DNA of 59,935 nt from Halobacteriales archaeon QS_5_70_15 (GCA_003022005.1 PXRQ01000086.1:1-59935), one strand, 5' to 3'. Numbered from the stretch's first letter, positions 8,862-18,138 are shown. A program made the numbers and translations. Notes: a model not told the origin generated them from the letters alone.

Positions 8862-8929
8862 CCCTGGCTTCTCGGCTCCCGGGGCTCGCTGCGCGACCGC
8901 AGCCAGGGTTGCCGGCGGAGCCGGCAACC
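8862..8929. repeat. Two tandem hairpins between divergent genes
   Basis: The first inverted repeat pairs ccctggct (8862-8869) with agccaggg (8901-8908). The second is a perfect 10-bp stem, ggttgccggc / gccggcaacc, with a gga loop at 8907-8929, and shares its first two bases with the end of the first. They lie between two divergently transcribed genes, so they are not placed as terminators. Confidence 0.75.
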
Positions 8930-8977
8930 GATAACGTGGCGGCGGCTTACTAACACGCGACCCGAACCTCACACCGA

Positions 8978-9790
8978 ATGCGGCTCCACGGCGTCGACTT
9001 CAGCGGCGCGAGCGAACCCGGGGAGAGCATCTGGCTCGCCACGGCCGAACCGACCGACGACGGGATCGAGGTGACCGCGTGTCGCTCGGCACGCGAGGCG
9101 TTCTGTGCCACCGGCCGGGACGAGGTCCTCGACGCGCTCCGCTCGTTCCCCGGCGATGGCGACGTGCTGGGGGTCGACGCCTCGTTCGGCCTTCCCCGAC
9201 CCGTCCTCCCCGACCGGGTCGCAGCGAGCGACGACTGGCGCGAGGCCCCCCGGTGGGTCGCCGAGGAGTACGCCGAGGCGGACGCGCTCGCCGCGCAGGC
9301 CGACTGGAAGGACCGTGCGAGGGAGAGCGACGCCGACGGCGTCGAGCTGAAACGGCGAACCGACGGGCCGACGGGTGCGAACTCCCCGTACTCGTTCATC
9401 ACGCGGTACGGGACGTTCCACGCGATGCGGGACCTGCTCGCGCCGCTGCTCGGCTCCGTGTCGGTCCCGCCGATGGCCCCCGACGGCGACGGGCCGACCC
9501 TGATCGAGGTCTACCCCGCGGCGACCCTCCGGGACCTCGGGCTCCCCGACCGGAAGTACAAGGACCCGTCCGACCCCCGTGCCCGCGGGCGGCGCGAGCG
9601 GATACTCGCCGGCCTGCGCGAGTGGGGAGTTACGCTTCCCGACTCGTTCGAGGAGCGAGTGCTCGACGATTCGGGCGGCGACGCGCTCGACAGCCTCGTC
9701 GCGGCGGCCGCGACCGCCCGGGCCGTCGAGTCGGGCTTCGCGGTCGAGGGAGGGCGGTACGATCCCGTCGAGGGATACATCTACGTCTGA
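8978..9790 (+). CDS. DUF429 family protein
   Basis: This 270-residue protein begins with the DUF429 hallmark GVDFSGASEPGESIWLA (residues 5-21) and has a second acidic strand VLGVDASFGLP near 63-73. The C-terminal part carries LIEVYPAATLRDLGLP and DALDSLVAAAATARAVESG. DUF429 proteins are predicted to adopt an RNase H-like fold with acidic active-site residues, and these Asp positions are present. No substrate is known. The gene is transcribed alone, divergent from the zinc-protein/hsp20 pair; an AT-rich stretch (cttacta) about 30 bp upstream may be its TATA box. Confidence 0.82.
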   Translation: MRLHGVDFSGASEPGESIWLATAEPTDDGIEVTACRSAREAFCATGRDEVLDALRSFPGDGDVLGVDASFGLPRPVLPDRVAASDDWREAPRWVAEEYAEADALAAQADWKDRARESDADGVELKRRTDGPTGANSPYSFITRYGTFHAMRDLLAPLLGSVSVPPMAPDGDGPTLIEVYPAATLRDLGLPDRKYKDPSDPRARGRRERILAGLREWGVTLPDSFEERVLDDSGGDALDSLVAAAATARAVESGFAVEGGRYDPVEGYIYV

Positions 9791-9963
9791 CCGGCCCCGT
9801 CGGGGATCCCGAGCGGCGATCGGTTCCCGGGAGCCGTGCCAGTACGGGGCGCGCTCGCCACGCCTCGGACCGCGCTCGGCGGAGCGAGGGATCGATCCGT
9901 GGGTGGCACAGTCAGAACCGGCGGACCCTCCGGGCACCCTCGTGTCGCGTCTCGGGCCGAGCC

Positions 9964-10300
9964 TCACGACCCGAACTCCCGCCGAGCGACGTGAGCGCCG
10001 AACCCGCCGACGGAACCGAAGAGGCCGCCGCCGACGAATCCGGCCCCGGGCCCGGCCCCGAGTGACCCGAAGACGAGCGTAGCCTCCGAGAGGTCGGGGA
10101 CCCGGCCGTGGGCCGGCGTCATGCCCAGGAGTATCAGAGGAGTCGTAACGCCGGCGACGGCCCCCACGGGGGGAGACCGCGTCCCACGATGTCGGCCGTC
10201 GCGAACCCGAGAAACGGAAGCAGGACGAGCGTCACGACGCTCAGCCAGCCGGTACTGAACGCCCCGGCGACGACACAGCCGACCGTCCGCGATCGGGACA
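9964..10300 (-). pseudogene. Remnant of a small membrane protein, frameshifted
   Basis: Read on the minus strand, the frame from about 10300 encodes a membrane segment (VGCVVAGAFSTGWLSVVTL and onward). It stops at TGA near 10136. A second frame (9964-10167) continues with GAVAGVTTPLILLGM and a Gly-rich third segment. Together they look like one three- or four-helix protein broken by an indel near 10165. The layout resembles small haloarchaeal DUF5518-type membrane proteins, but I cannot confirm the family. No clear start codon remains. The 81-bp copy R2 lies just upstream. Confidence 0.42.
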
Positions 10301-10367
10301 CCGTATCACGGTACGGCAGGCGACGGTACGTGTCGATCGGCCGGCCATCGAGGGCTCGTTGCGCGTC

Positions 10368-10448
10368 ATACGGTCGTGCGTAACGATCTACCGGCGATCG
10401 CCCGGCCGGGATCGGCGATCATCGGTAACGGACGACGCACGACCGTAT
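10368..10448 (+). repeat. 81-bp palindromic element, copy R2
   Basis: The 14-bp termini ATACGGTCGTGCGT and ACGCACGACCGTAT are perfect inverted repeats. The interior is nearly identical to R1. It is flanked by TC on the left and CAG on the right, the same flanks as R3 and R4. No intact gene ends at either border, unlike the other copies. Confidence 0.93.
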
Positions 10449-10566
10449 CAGTGAACGAGGAGCCGTTCGTACGCAGCAGGCCATCCCGTCCAGTGTCGAC
10501 GGGTTCGACGGCGTCGTTCGATCCGCGACCGCTCCCGTTTTACCACTCGAGCGGGTATCGCGGCCC

Positions 10567-12306
10567 ATGAACGACCCGGCGGACCTCTCGGTCACCATCG
10601 TCGACGGCTACGTCGACGAGCCCGCGCATTTCGGGGTCCCGCCGTACGTCTCGACGTACCCCCGGTACACGGCGGGGGCCCTCGTCGACGCCGGCGTCCC
10701 CGAGTCGGGGATCACCTACCACACCATCGACGCGCTCCGCGAGGACCGCTCGCGGTGGCGCGACGTCGAGGAAGCGGACCTCATGATCTACGTCGGCGGG
10801 ATGACCGTCCCCGGCAAGTACGTCGGCGGCACCCCCGCGGAACCGGACGAGGTGCGCGAACTCGCGTGGGTCGCCGACGGGACGACGCTGATGGGCGGGC
10901 CGGTCCGGTTCGGCGTCGGGGAGGAAAACGCCGGCGCGCAGGACACCGAACGGGACGACCTCGACTACGAGTTCGTCGCGAAGGGCGACGTCGAGGCGGC
11001 GGCCCACGACCTCGTGCGGAACGGGCTGGAGGGGTTCGGCGACCGGGTCAGGGACAACGAGGAGATCGACCGCTGGGGCGCGAAGGGCGCGTTCGTCGTC
11101 GAGGACCACCCGAACCACCCGGACTACCTCATCGCGGAGATGGAGACGTCTCGGGGGTGCGCCTACCGGTGCTCGTTCTGCACGGAGCCGCTGTACGGCA
11201 ACCCCGCGTTCCGGACGGCGGAGTCGGTCGTCCGGGAGGTCGAGGGGCTCTACGACCGGGGTATCCGGCATTTCCGGCTCGGGCGACAGGCTGACATCCT
11301 CGCGTTCGGCGGCGACGGCGAGGCGCCCAACCCCGACGCGCTCCGCGAACTGTACGGCGGCATTCGCGAGGTGGCCCCGGACTTACGCACTCTCCATCTC
11401 GACAATATGAACCCCGTGACGATCGTCGAGTATCCCGAGACGTCCCGCGAGGGGATCCGGATCATCGCCGAGCACAACACGGCGGGGGACACGGCGGCGT
11501 TCGGGCTGGAATCGGCCGATCCGGTGGTTCAGGAGGAGAACAACCTGCTCGTCACCGCGGAGGAGTGTCTGGAGGCGGTCCGGGTGGTCAACGAGGTGGC
11601 CGGGTGGCGGTCGGGGGAAGATCCCGAGGACGCACCCACCGTCGGCGACGACGCCCCTCGGCGACTCCCGAAACTGCTCCCCGGAATAAACCTCGTCCAC
11701 GGCCTGCAGGGCGAGCGCCCGGAGACCTACGAGCACAACCTGGGGTTCCTCCGGCGGGTGCTCGAGGAGGGGCTGATGGTCCGGCGGGTGAACGTCCGGC
11801 AGGTGATGGCGTTCGAGGGGACCGAGATGGCCGGGACGGGCGCGGGCATCGCGAAGGAGCACAAGAAACAGTTCAAGCCCTACAAGCGGCGGATCCGCGA
11901 GGAGATCGACAACCCGATGCTCCGGCGGGTCGCCCCTCCCGGTACGGTCCTCCCGGACGTCCACCTCGAGTACCACCGGGACGGGAAGACGTTCGGCCGG
12001 CAGCTCGGAACGTACCCCCTGCTCGTGGGCATCCCCGGCGAGCGCGAACTCGGAACGTCGCTGGACGTCGCGGTCACGGACCACGGCTACCGGTCGGTGA
12101 CGGGGGTGCCGTACCCGCTCGACGCGAACGAGGCGTCCCTGGAGGAGTTACGGACGATCCCGGGGATCGGGAAGGGGCTGGCCGGGGACATCGTCGTCGG
12201 GCGGCCCTACGCCTCGCCCGCGGAGGTCAACGTCGACCCGACGGTCGCCGAGCGGTTCCTGACGGCACGGGTCCCCGGAACCGCGGATCGATGCGGTCGT
12301 CCGTAG
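10567..12306 (+). CDS. Radical SAM protein with C-terminal helix-hairpin-helix
   Basis: This is a 579-residue protein. Residues 1-150 form a Rossmann-like domain (LSVTIVDGYVDEP, LMIYVGGMTVPGKY), as in B12-binding-type radical SAM proteins but without an obvious cobalamin His motif. The radical SAM core starts at about residue 190, with the 4Fe-4S motif CAYRCSFC (C-x3-C-x2-C) in METSRGCAYRCSFC. The C-terminus holds a helix-hairpin-helix, LRTIPGIGKGLAGDIVVGRPY (about 528-548), which usually binds nucleic acid. The substrate is unknown; tRNA or DNA modification would fit the HhH. The last residues and the TAG stop lie inside repeat copy R5. Confidence 0.88.
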   Translation: MNDPADLSVTIVDGYVDEPAHFGVPPYVSTYPRYTAGALVDAGVPESGITYHTIDALREDRSRWRDVEEADLMIYVGGMTVPGKYVGGTPAEPDEVRELAWVADGTTLMGGPVRFGVGEENAGAQDTERDDLDYEFVAKGDVEAAAHDLVRNGLEGFGDRVRDNEEIDRWGAKGAFVVEDHPNHPDYLIAEMETSRGCAYRCSFCTEPLYGNPAFRTAESVVREVEGLYDRGIRHFRLGRQADILAFGGDGEAPNPDALRELYGGIREVAPDLRTLHLDNMNPVTIVEYPETSREGIRIIAEHNTAGDTAAFGLESADPVVQEENNLLVTAEECLEAVRVVNEVAGWRSGEDPEDAPTVGDDAPRRLPKLLPGINLVHGLQGERPETYEHNLGFLRRVLEEGLMVRRVNVRQVMAFEGTEMAGTGAGIAKEHKKQFKPYKRRIREEIDNPMLRRVAPPGTVLPDVHLEYHRDGKTFGRQLGTYPLLVGIPGERELGTSLDVAVTDHGYRSVTGVPYPLDANEASLEELRTIPGIGKGLAGDIVVGRPYASPAEVNVDPTVAERFLTARVPGTADRCGRP

Positions 12307-12371
12307 TCCGTTACCGGCGATACCCGGCGCCACCGGGTAGATCGACAGTAAATCGTTACAACGATCCGTAT
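12291..12371 (-). repeat. 81-bp palindromic element, diverged copy R5
   Basis: This copy is exactly 81 bp long, begins atgcggtcgtccgt and ends cgatccgtat. It matches the others better when read on the minus strand (shared gtccgttaccg near the left end) and has a more diverged centre. The left end overlaps the radical SAM gene: its last codons and TAG stop (12304-12306) are inside the element. Confidence 0.8.
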
Positions 12372-12483
12372 CGGCCGGTTACGTGCGGTCTAAGACCCCC
12401 GGGCACGGTGGTCCGAGGCTGTTTACGACCGTTTCGGGTGTGGGACGAAGGGAAGGCACTTAGTCCGTCGGCACCACCGACCG

Positions 12484-14343
12484 ATGATGAGCGACGTCGA
12501 GGTGAGCGTCGTCCTCCCCGCCTACGACGAGGAGAACACCATCGAGGAGACGGTCCGGGTCTCCCTCGAGACGCTCGCCGAGTTCCTCCCCGAGGGGAGC
12601 TTCGAGGTCATCGTCGCCGAGGACGGCTGTTCGGACCGCACCCCGGAGATCGCCGCCCGGCTCGCCCGCGAGGACCCCCGTGTCCGACACGTCCACAGCG
12701 ACCAGCGGCTGGGCCGCGGCGGCGCGCTCGAACGGGCGTTCGAGGCCGCCCGCGGCGACACCCTCGTCTACTACGACACGGACCTCGCGACGGACATGGC
12801 CCACCTGGAGGAGCTGGTCGAGAGCATCCGGACGGAGGGCTACGGCGTGGCGACGGGGTCGCGGCGGATGCCGGGCGCGAGACAGCCACGCGAGACCGAA
12901 CGCGGCGTCGCCTCCGAGGGCTACAACACCCTCGTGCGGCTGGTGCTGGGCTCCTCGCTACGGGACCACCAGTGCGGGTTCAAGGCGTTCGACCGCGAGG
13001 CGCTGTTCGCGCTCCTGCCCGCGGTGGGGGACGATCACTGGTTCTGGGACACCGAGGTGCTGGTGAAGGCACAGCGCCGCGGCTACGAGGTGAAGGAGTT
13101 CCCCGTCGAGTGGGAGCCGAAGGGCGACACGGCGGTCGACCTCGTCCGGGACGTCCTGGGGATGGGTTCGCAGGTCCTCCGGACCTTCTGGGAACTGTCG
13201 GTTTCCCCCCGGATCACCCGCCGGGGCACCCTAGCCGGCGGGACGCTGCTCGTCCTGGTGGCGCTCGCGCTGATGACCGTCTACCTCGACCCCGCGGCGG
13301 TGTTCGAGGCCATCGTCGGCGCCGACCCCGTGCTGGTGGCCCTCTCGGCGCTGATCTACGTCGTCTCCTGGCCGCTCCGTGGGCTCCGCTACCGGGACAT
13401 CCTGGCCGAACTCGGCTACCGCGAGCGGGTCGGCTTCCTCACCGGCGCGATATTCGTCTCCCAGACCGGTAACCTCGTCTTCCCGGCGCGGGCGGGCGAC
13501 GCCGTCCGGGCGTACGTCGTGAAGGCCCGGCGCGGGATCCCGTACCCGACGGGGTTCGCCTCGCTCGCGGTCGAGCGGGTGTTCGATCTCCTCTCGATCA
13601 CCGTCCTCGCCGGGACGGTCCTCGTCGGCCTCGTCCTGACCGGCGGGGTCGGCGACGTGGCCTCGGCCATCGCCGCCGACGTCGGCACCGTCACGATCGG
13701 CGGGGAGTCGGTCGACCCGGCCGGTGCCGCCCGGACCGCCATCCGGGTCGCGGCGTTCGTCGGCGCGATGGCGGTCCTCGCGGTCGGGGTCATCGTCGCC
13801 AGCGCCCGCCGGGACACCGACCTCGTTCGCCGGGCCGTGACGAGGATCAGCGACGACTCCTACGCCGACTACGTCTCCGGCGTGATCGGCCAGTTCGTCG
13901 GCGACGTCCAGGCCGTCGCGGGCGACCGGAGCGCGTTCGCCCGCGTGGGCGTCTCGAGCCTCCTCGTCTGGATCGTCGACGTCGTGACCGCGCTCGTCGT
14001 GTTCGCGGCGTTCGGCGTCGACCTCACCGTCGCGGTGGTCGCCGCCGGCTTCTTCGCGGTGAGCGTCGGCAACCTCGCGAAGGTGCTCCCGCTCTCGCCC
14101 GGCGGGCTCGGCCTCTACGAGGGGGCGTTCACGCTCATCGTCGTCGGACTGACCGCCGACCCCGTCCTGACGCCGTACGTCGCGCTGGCGATCGCCATCG
14201 TCGACCACGCGGTGAAGAACGCGGTCACCATCGTCGGCGGCGTCGCGTCGACGCTCCTGCTCAACGTCTCGCTCACCCGCGCCGTCGAGGAGACGAGCGA
14301 GGCCGAGTCGGACGCCAGCAGTGCGGTCCCCCGGAACGACTAG
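12484..14343 (+). CDS. aglD: AglD-like bifunctional protein: GT2 dolichyl-phosphate hexosyltransferase plus membrane domain
   Basis: This is a 619-residue fusion. Residues 5-235 form a GT-A family 2 glycosyltransferase of the dolichyl-phosphate hexose synthase type (SVVLPAYDEENTIEETV, VIVAEDGCSDRTPEIA, and the metal-binding DTDLATD at 98-104, LRDHQCGFKAF). Residues 245-600 contain about eight membrane segments with the lysylphosphatidylglycerol-synthase/UPF0104 signature (VFPARAGDAVRAYVVK, LPLSPGGLGLYEGAF). Haloferax AglD has this architecture and supplies the final hexose of the S-layer N-glycan on dolichyl phosphate. By analogy this gene should serve the AglB pathway encoded at 51119. The membrane half may help translocate the lipid-linked sugar. 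Confidence 0.88.
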   Translation: MMSDVEVSVVLPAYDEENTIEETVRVSLETLAEFLPEGSFEVIVAEDGCSDRTPEIAARLAREDPRVRHVHSDQRLGRGGALERAFEAARGDTLVYYDTDLATDMAHLEELVESIRTEGYGVATGSRRMPGARQPRETERGVASEGYNTLVRLVLGSSLRDHQCGFKAFDREALFALLPAVGDDHWFWDTEVLVKAQRRGYEVKEFPVEWEPKGDTAVDLVRDVLGMGSQVLRTFWELSVSPRITRRGTLAGGTLLVLVALALMTVYLDPAAVFEAIVGADPVLVALSALIYVVSWPLRGLRYRDILAELGYRERVGFLTGAIFVSQTGNLVFPARAGDAVRAYVVKARRGIPYPTGFASLAVERVFDLLSITVLAGTVLVGLVLTGGVGDVASAIAADVGTVTIGGESVDPAGAARTAIRVAAFVGAMAVLAVGVIVASARRDTDLVRRAVTRISDDSYADYVSGVIGQFVGDVQAVAGDRSAFARVGVSSLLVWIVDVVTALVVFAAFGVDLTVAVVAAGFFAVSVGNLAKVLPLSPGGLGLYEGAFTLIVVGLTADPVLTPYVALAIAIVDHAVKNAVTIVGGVASTLLLNVSLTRAVEETSEAESDASSAVPRND

Positions 14344-14673
14344 CCACGGCCGACCTCCCGTTCTCCCCGGCGCTCGACCCTCGATCGCGGTCGGTAGCCG
14401 GGGGCACAGGTCCGGTAGACGACGGAAACGACGGCAGGGACGACGGCGACCGTCCGACTCGTCCGGGAGAGGACGTCCTCGCCGCCGTTTCACGCGGGAT
14501 CGGGCGGTGAGCCTCGCCGGGACCCGGTGGGAGGGCCCCGTCCGGTTCGGACCGCTCGGCCGTACCCGGGCGGATCCGACGGCCGTCGGCGGTCGTCGTG
14601 CCGGCTCGAGAGCGGACGGGTAAGTGCACGACGGCCCGCGAGGCGAACGGCCCGCGAAGCGACCGGTGCCGGG
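14344..14673. other. Intergenic region, 330 bp
   Basis: No convincing gene, RNA or repeat is seen in this 330-bp stretch between the convergent aglD-like gene and a small membrane protein. Its open frames have unbiased codon use. Confidence 0.5.
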
Positions 14674-14874
14674 CTACCCGAGCGCGAACCGGAGGAAGAC
14701 GAACAGGGTCGCGGCCACGCCGAGCACGACGAAGGCGGCGCCCTCGAGCGTCCACGACTCCGGCTCGACGGGGATCTCCGCCGGATCGGTCGGCTCCTCC
14801 GTCGTCCCGTCGCTACCGTCCCCGGAATCGGAGAGGTCCTCGAGTTCGAACCGCCAGCCGTCATCGTCGACCAT
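14674..14874 (-). CDS. Small acidic single-pass membrane protein, 66 residues
   Basis: The ATG at 14874 opens MVDDDGWRFELEDLSDSGDG, an acidic soluble N-terminus of about 40 residues. One membrane helix follows near the C-terminus (LEGAAFVVLGVAATLFVFLR, residues 44-63). The C-terminus is almost at the membrane, so the acidic part probably faces one side as a tether. Similar short proteins occur in haloarchaea as an unnamed DUF (possibly DUF7312). The function is unknown. It lies upstream of nothing on its strand and is convergent with the aglD-like gene. Confidence 0.68.
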   Translation of the reverse strand: MVDDDGWRFELEDLSDSGDGSDGTTEEPTDPAEIPVEPESWTLEGAAFVVLGVAATLFVFLRFALG

Positions 14875-15110
14875 ACCGGAACCACGTGTCCCCGATTCAA
14901 ACCCCTTGTGGCACCGTCACGCCCGGGTACCGCGACGTGGACCGTCCCCGAAACGGGCACGGGACCACCGCCGTTCCCGACGTGCCAGTTCGGCCCGCTC
15001 CGAGCCGGGCCGGGCCGGCCGGGACGGACGTCACGGACCTGCGGGTGATCCTCGTCCGGGACGGCCTCGGGGAGTCACGGCGACGGGGTCGCCACGGAGC
15101 GCCGAGCGTC

Positions 15111-17198
15111 CTACCGCACCCGCTCGCCCGGCCCGGCGTCCCCGGCCGTCGTCAGGAGGTCGGCCTGCTCGCCCGCGGCGAGCAGCATCCCGTTCGACTC
15201 GACGCCGAACAGCTCGGCCCGCTCGAGGTTGGCGACGACGACGATCTTCGTCCCCGGGAGCGACTCGACGTCGTGGAGCTGTCTGAGCCCGGCGACGATC
15301 TGACGGGTCTCGACGCCGATGTCCACGGTGAGCTTCACGAGTTCGTCCGCGCCCTCGATGGGCTCGGCGGACTCGATCCGACCCACCCGGACGTCCAGGT
15401 CCTGGAACTCCTCGAGGCTGATCCGCTCGTCGGCGACTGGCTCGAAGTCGGCGGTCACGTCGTCCGCTTGGTCCGCTCCCGTCTCGTCGCTTTCGCTTTC
15501 CGCCCCCTCCTCGTCGCTCGCTTCCTCGATGCGCTCCCGGAGCTTCTCGTTCAGCTCCTCGACGCGCTCGTCGGCGACCTTCTCGAACGGCTCGGTGGGC
15601 TCGTCGAACTCGGGTGCGGGCGGCTCCAGCGCGGCGTCGAGGGTCACGTCCCGGACGGGCGTCTCGTCGCCGCCGAAGACGGCCCACAGCTCCGCGGCCG
15701 TCCCCGGTGCGATGGGCTCGAACAGGACGGCCACGGCCCTGGCCAGCTGGACGCAGTCGCGGATGACCTGCTCGGCGCGCGCCGGCTCCTCGTCGACCAG
15801 GTTCCACGGCTCCTCGCGCTGGATGTACTCGTTGCCGAACCGCGCGAGCCGGACCGCCGACTCGCCGACCCCGCGGATCGAGTAGTCGTTGACCGCCTCG
15901 ACGAACTCGTCGATGGCCGCCCCGATGCGTGCCTCGACCTCCTCGGAGACCTCGGCCTCGGGCGTGCCGCCGTAGTTGCGTTCGGCGAACAGGGTCGACC
16001 GGTAGAGGAAGTTCCCGAGGGTGCCCACGAGCTCGTTGTTGACCCGCTCCTGGAACTTCGACCAGGAGAAGTCGACGTCCTGCTGGAGGCCGCCGTTGGT
16101 CGCGAGGTAGAACCGCAGCAGGTCCGGGTGGAACCCCTCCTCGAGGTACTCGTCGGCCCAGACGGCCCGGTTGCGAGAGGTCGAGAGCCCCTTGCCGTTG
16201 ATGGTGATGAACCCCGTCGCCGCGACGGCGCGGGGCTCGGTGTAGCCCGCCGCGTGGAGCATCGCCGGCCAGAACACGGTGTGGTGCTGGATGATATCAC
16301 GGCCGATGACGTGCACTACTTCGCCGTCCTCTCTCCAGACCTCCTCCCAGTCGTAGGTGTCCGCTCCCGCCCGTTCGGAGTACTGCTTCGTGCTGGAGAC
16401 GTACTCGATGGGCGCGTCGACCCAGACGTACAGCACGAGGTCGTCCGCCCCCTCGCCCGGGTAGTCGATACCCCAGTCCATGTCGCGGGTGATACACCAG
16501 TCCCGGAGCTCGCCCTCGATCCACTCGCGGGGCTGGTTCCGGGCGTTCGAGGTGCCCTCCAGCCGGTCGATGAACCCCCGGAGGTACTCCTGGAGCTCCG
16601 AGACCCGGAAGAACTCGTGCGTCCGCTCGCGGTACTCCGCGGGGTTGCCCGTCACCACCGAGACGGGGTCCTCGACCTCGCCGGGTTCGAGGTGGCGACC
16701 GCAGCCCTCGTCGCACTCGTCGCCGCGGGCCTTCTCCCCGCAGTAGGGGCAGGTCCCTTCGACGAACCGGTCGGGGAGGTACTGGTCGGCCTCGGGGTCG
16801 TAGCCGACCATGATCTCCTTCTCGTAGACGTACCCCTCCCCCTCGAGGGTGAGGACGATCTCCTTCGTGAGTTCGACGTTGGTCTCGTCGTGGGTGTGGC
16901 CGTAGTTGTCGAAGTCGACGCCGAACTTCGGGAACGTCTCCTCGTACTGCTCGTGCCACTTCATCGCGAACTCCTCGGGCGAGACGCCCTCCTCCGCGGC
17001 GTTGACCGCGATGGGCGTCCCGTGCATGTCGGAGCCGCAGACGTAGGCGGTGGTCTGTCCGAGCTTTCGCAGCGAGCGGTTCAGCACGTCCGCCCCGACG
17101 TACCCCCGGAGGTGGCCGACGTGCAGGTCGCCGTTCGCGTACGGCAGCCCGCAGGTCACCACCGCCGGGCGGTCGGTCGGGAACTCCTCGTGGCCCAT
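15111..17198 (-). CDS. metG: Methionyl-tRNA synthetase
   Basis: This 695-residue class I synthetase charges tRNA(Met). The HIGH motif is HVGH at residues 26-29. The KMSKS equivalent is diverged, GLSTS at 337-341 within INGKGLSTSRN. The zinc knuckle cysteines are in EGTCPYCGEKARGDECDEGC. After an acidic linker (about 555-590) comes a C-terminal OB-fold tRNA-binding domain with FQDLDVRVGRIESAE and a closing LERAELFGVESNGMLLA. The length and the fused EMAP-type domain fit archaeal MetRS. The gene stands alone; the 5' flank up to 17487 contains no gene. Confidence 0.97.
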   Translation of the reverse strand: MGHEEFPTDRPAVVTCGLPYANGDLHVGHLRGYVGADVLNRSLRKLGQTTAYVCGSDMHGTPIAVNAAEEGVSPEEFAMKWHEQYEETFPKFGVDFDNYGHTHDETNVELTKEIVLTLEGEGYVYEKEIMVGYDPEADQYLPDRFVEGTCPYCGEKARGDECDEGCGRHLEPGEVEDPVSVVTGNPAEYRERTHEFFRVSELQEYLRGFIDRLEGTSNARNQPREWIEGELRDWCITRDMDWGIDYPGEGADDLVLYVWVDAPIEYVSSTKQYSERAGADTYDWEEVWREDGEVVHVIGRDIIQHHTVFWPAMLHAAGYTEPRAVAATGFITINGKGLSTSRNRAVWADEYLEEGFHPDLLRFYLATNGGLQQDVDFSWSKFQERVNNELVGTLGNFLYRSTLFAERNYGGTPEAEVSEEVEARIGAAIDEFVEAVNDYSIRGVGESAVRLARFGNEYIQREEPWNLVDEEPARAEQVIRDCVQLARAVAVLFEPIAPGTAAELWAVFGGDETPVRDVTLDAALEPPAPEFDEPTEPFEKVADERVEELNEKLRERIEEASDEEGAESESDETGADQADDVTADFEPVADERISLEEFQDLDVRVGRIESAEPIEGADELVKLTVDIGVETRQIVAGLRQLHDVESLPGTKIVVVANLERAELFGVESNGMLLAAGEQADLLTTAGDAGPGERVR

Positions 17199-17487
17199 GT
17201 TCGGGTTCTGTGGTCTGGCGGGCGTAAACCCGCCGATGTACGGTCGGTCGTGGACGGTACGGAGGAGAGCGGCCGGTTTCGCGGTCCGGGAGCGGCCGTA
17301 CGAGGGCCGGGAGACGCGAGGCGCCCCGAACGCGAGGCGTGGCGGCCTCCGGGACGGTCCACCGACGGCGGCGGCGCTACCGCGTGCGCATACCGCGCTG
17401 GAACGCGAGCCGCCCGTTCACACCGCGGGGGAGTCGTCGGCCCATCAAAAAGGTCGCGGTCGGCCGACCCGACGCCGCGCCCGCCCC
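17199..17487. other. Intergenic region upstream of metG
   Basis: This stretch of about 290 bp has no supported gene. It should contain the metG promoter, but no strong TATA box is apparent; a short A-run (tcaaaaagg near 17445) is the only AT-rich spot. It ends at repeat copy R6. Confidence 0.45.
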
Positions 17488-17568
17488 ATACGGATCGTCG
17501 TAGTCCGTTACCGGCGATCACTGACCCGGTTCGAGTGATCGCCGACAGATCGTTACGGCGACACGTAT
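17488..17568 (-). repeat. 81-bp palindromic element, diverged copy R6
   Basis: This 81-bp copy begins atacggatcgtcgtagtccg and ends acacgtat. Like R5 it fits the family best on the minus strand. The centre holds a strong stem, cgatcactgacc / ggttcgagtgatcg. Its last base is the T of the TCA (TGA on the minus strand) that ends the membrane protein gene at 17568. Confidence 0.82.
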
Positions 17569-17966
17569 CAGATGACGGTCGCCGCGCCGCCCAGGAGGGC
17601 GACGCTCACGAGCAGCCGACCGACGCTGCCGACGAACGTGGCCGCCGCGAACCTCACGTAGTCCTCCTCGAGGACGGCGAACGCGTAGATCGAGAGCGTG
17701 TCGGGGAAGAAGGGAACCGAGAGCGCCATCGCGAGGCCGACGTACCCGTACTTCCGGGCGAGCCCGACGGTCTGCCGTTCGGACCAGGCGACGACGTCGA
17801 ACCGCGAGCGGCGGAGGAAGCTGACGACCGGCCCCGCCCGCTTCGCTTCCTGCCCGATCGCGAACGCGAAGACGCTCCCGCAGGCCTTCCCCACGCCGCT
17901 GACCAGCATGATGAGCGCGATCTCGACGGCGTACGGCAGTCCGAGCCGGAGGGGCGTCGCCAGCAC
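17568..17966 (-). CDS. VTT/DedA-like small membrane protein, 5' end unresolved
   Basis: From GTG 17966 the frame encodes 132 residues with three to four membrane segments. Coding character continues upstream in the same frame to about 18120 (GPLGLVIIFVYSFLIAF, then VLPLPSEVVLATPL), so the true protein is longer. No ATG, GTG or TTG occurs in frame before the preceding TAG at 18204. The PLPSEVVL and FFPDTLSIYAF segments and the small size suggest the SNARE-associated/VTT (DedA) family of lipid transporters or scramblases. An 18-bp tandem duplication sits at the expected 5' end. The start may be lost, or an indel may hide it. The TGA stop shares a base with R6. Confidence 0.6.
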   Translation of the reverse strand: MLATPLRLGLPYAVEIALIMLVSGVGKACGSVFAFAIGQEAKRAGPVVSFLRRSRFDVVAWSERQTVGLARKYGYVGLAMALSVPFFPDTLSIYAFAVLEEDYVRFAAATFVGSVGRLLVSVALLGGAATVI

Positions 17967-18102
17967 GACCTCCGAGGGGAGCGGGAGGACGAACGCGATG
18001 AGGAAGGAGTAGACGAAGATGATGACGAGGCCGAGCGGGCCGGTCGCCCGGACGACGGCCTCCTCGAGCGCGTGGAAGATCCTCCCGTGGACGCTCAGCG
18101 GG

Positions 18103-18138
18103 AGGTCGGCGACGGGGAGGAGGTCGGCGACGGGGAGC
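18103..18138. repeat. 18-bp tandem duplication
   Basis: The unit aggtcggcgacggggagg is repeated once with one final mismatch (18103-18120 and 18121-18138). It falls in the 5' part of the membrane protein gene and keeps its frame. Confidence 0.8.
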
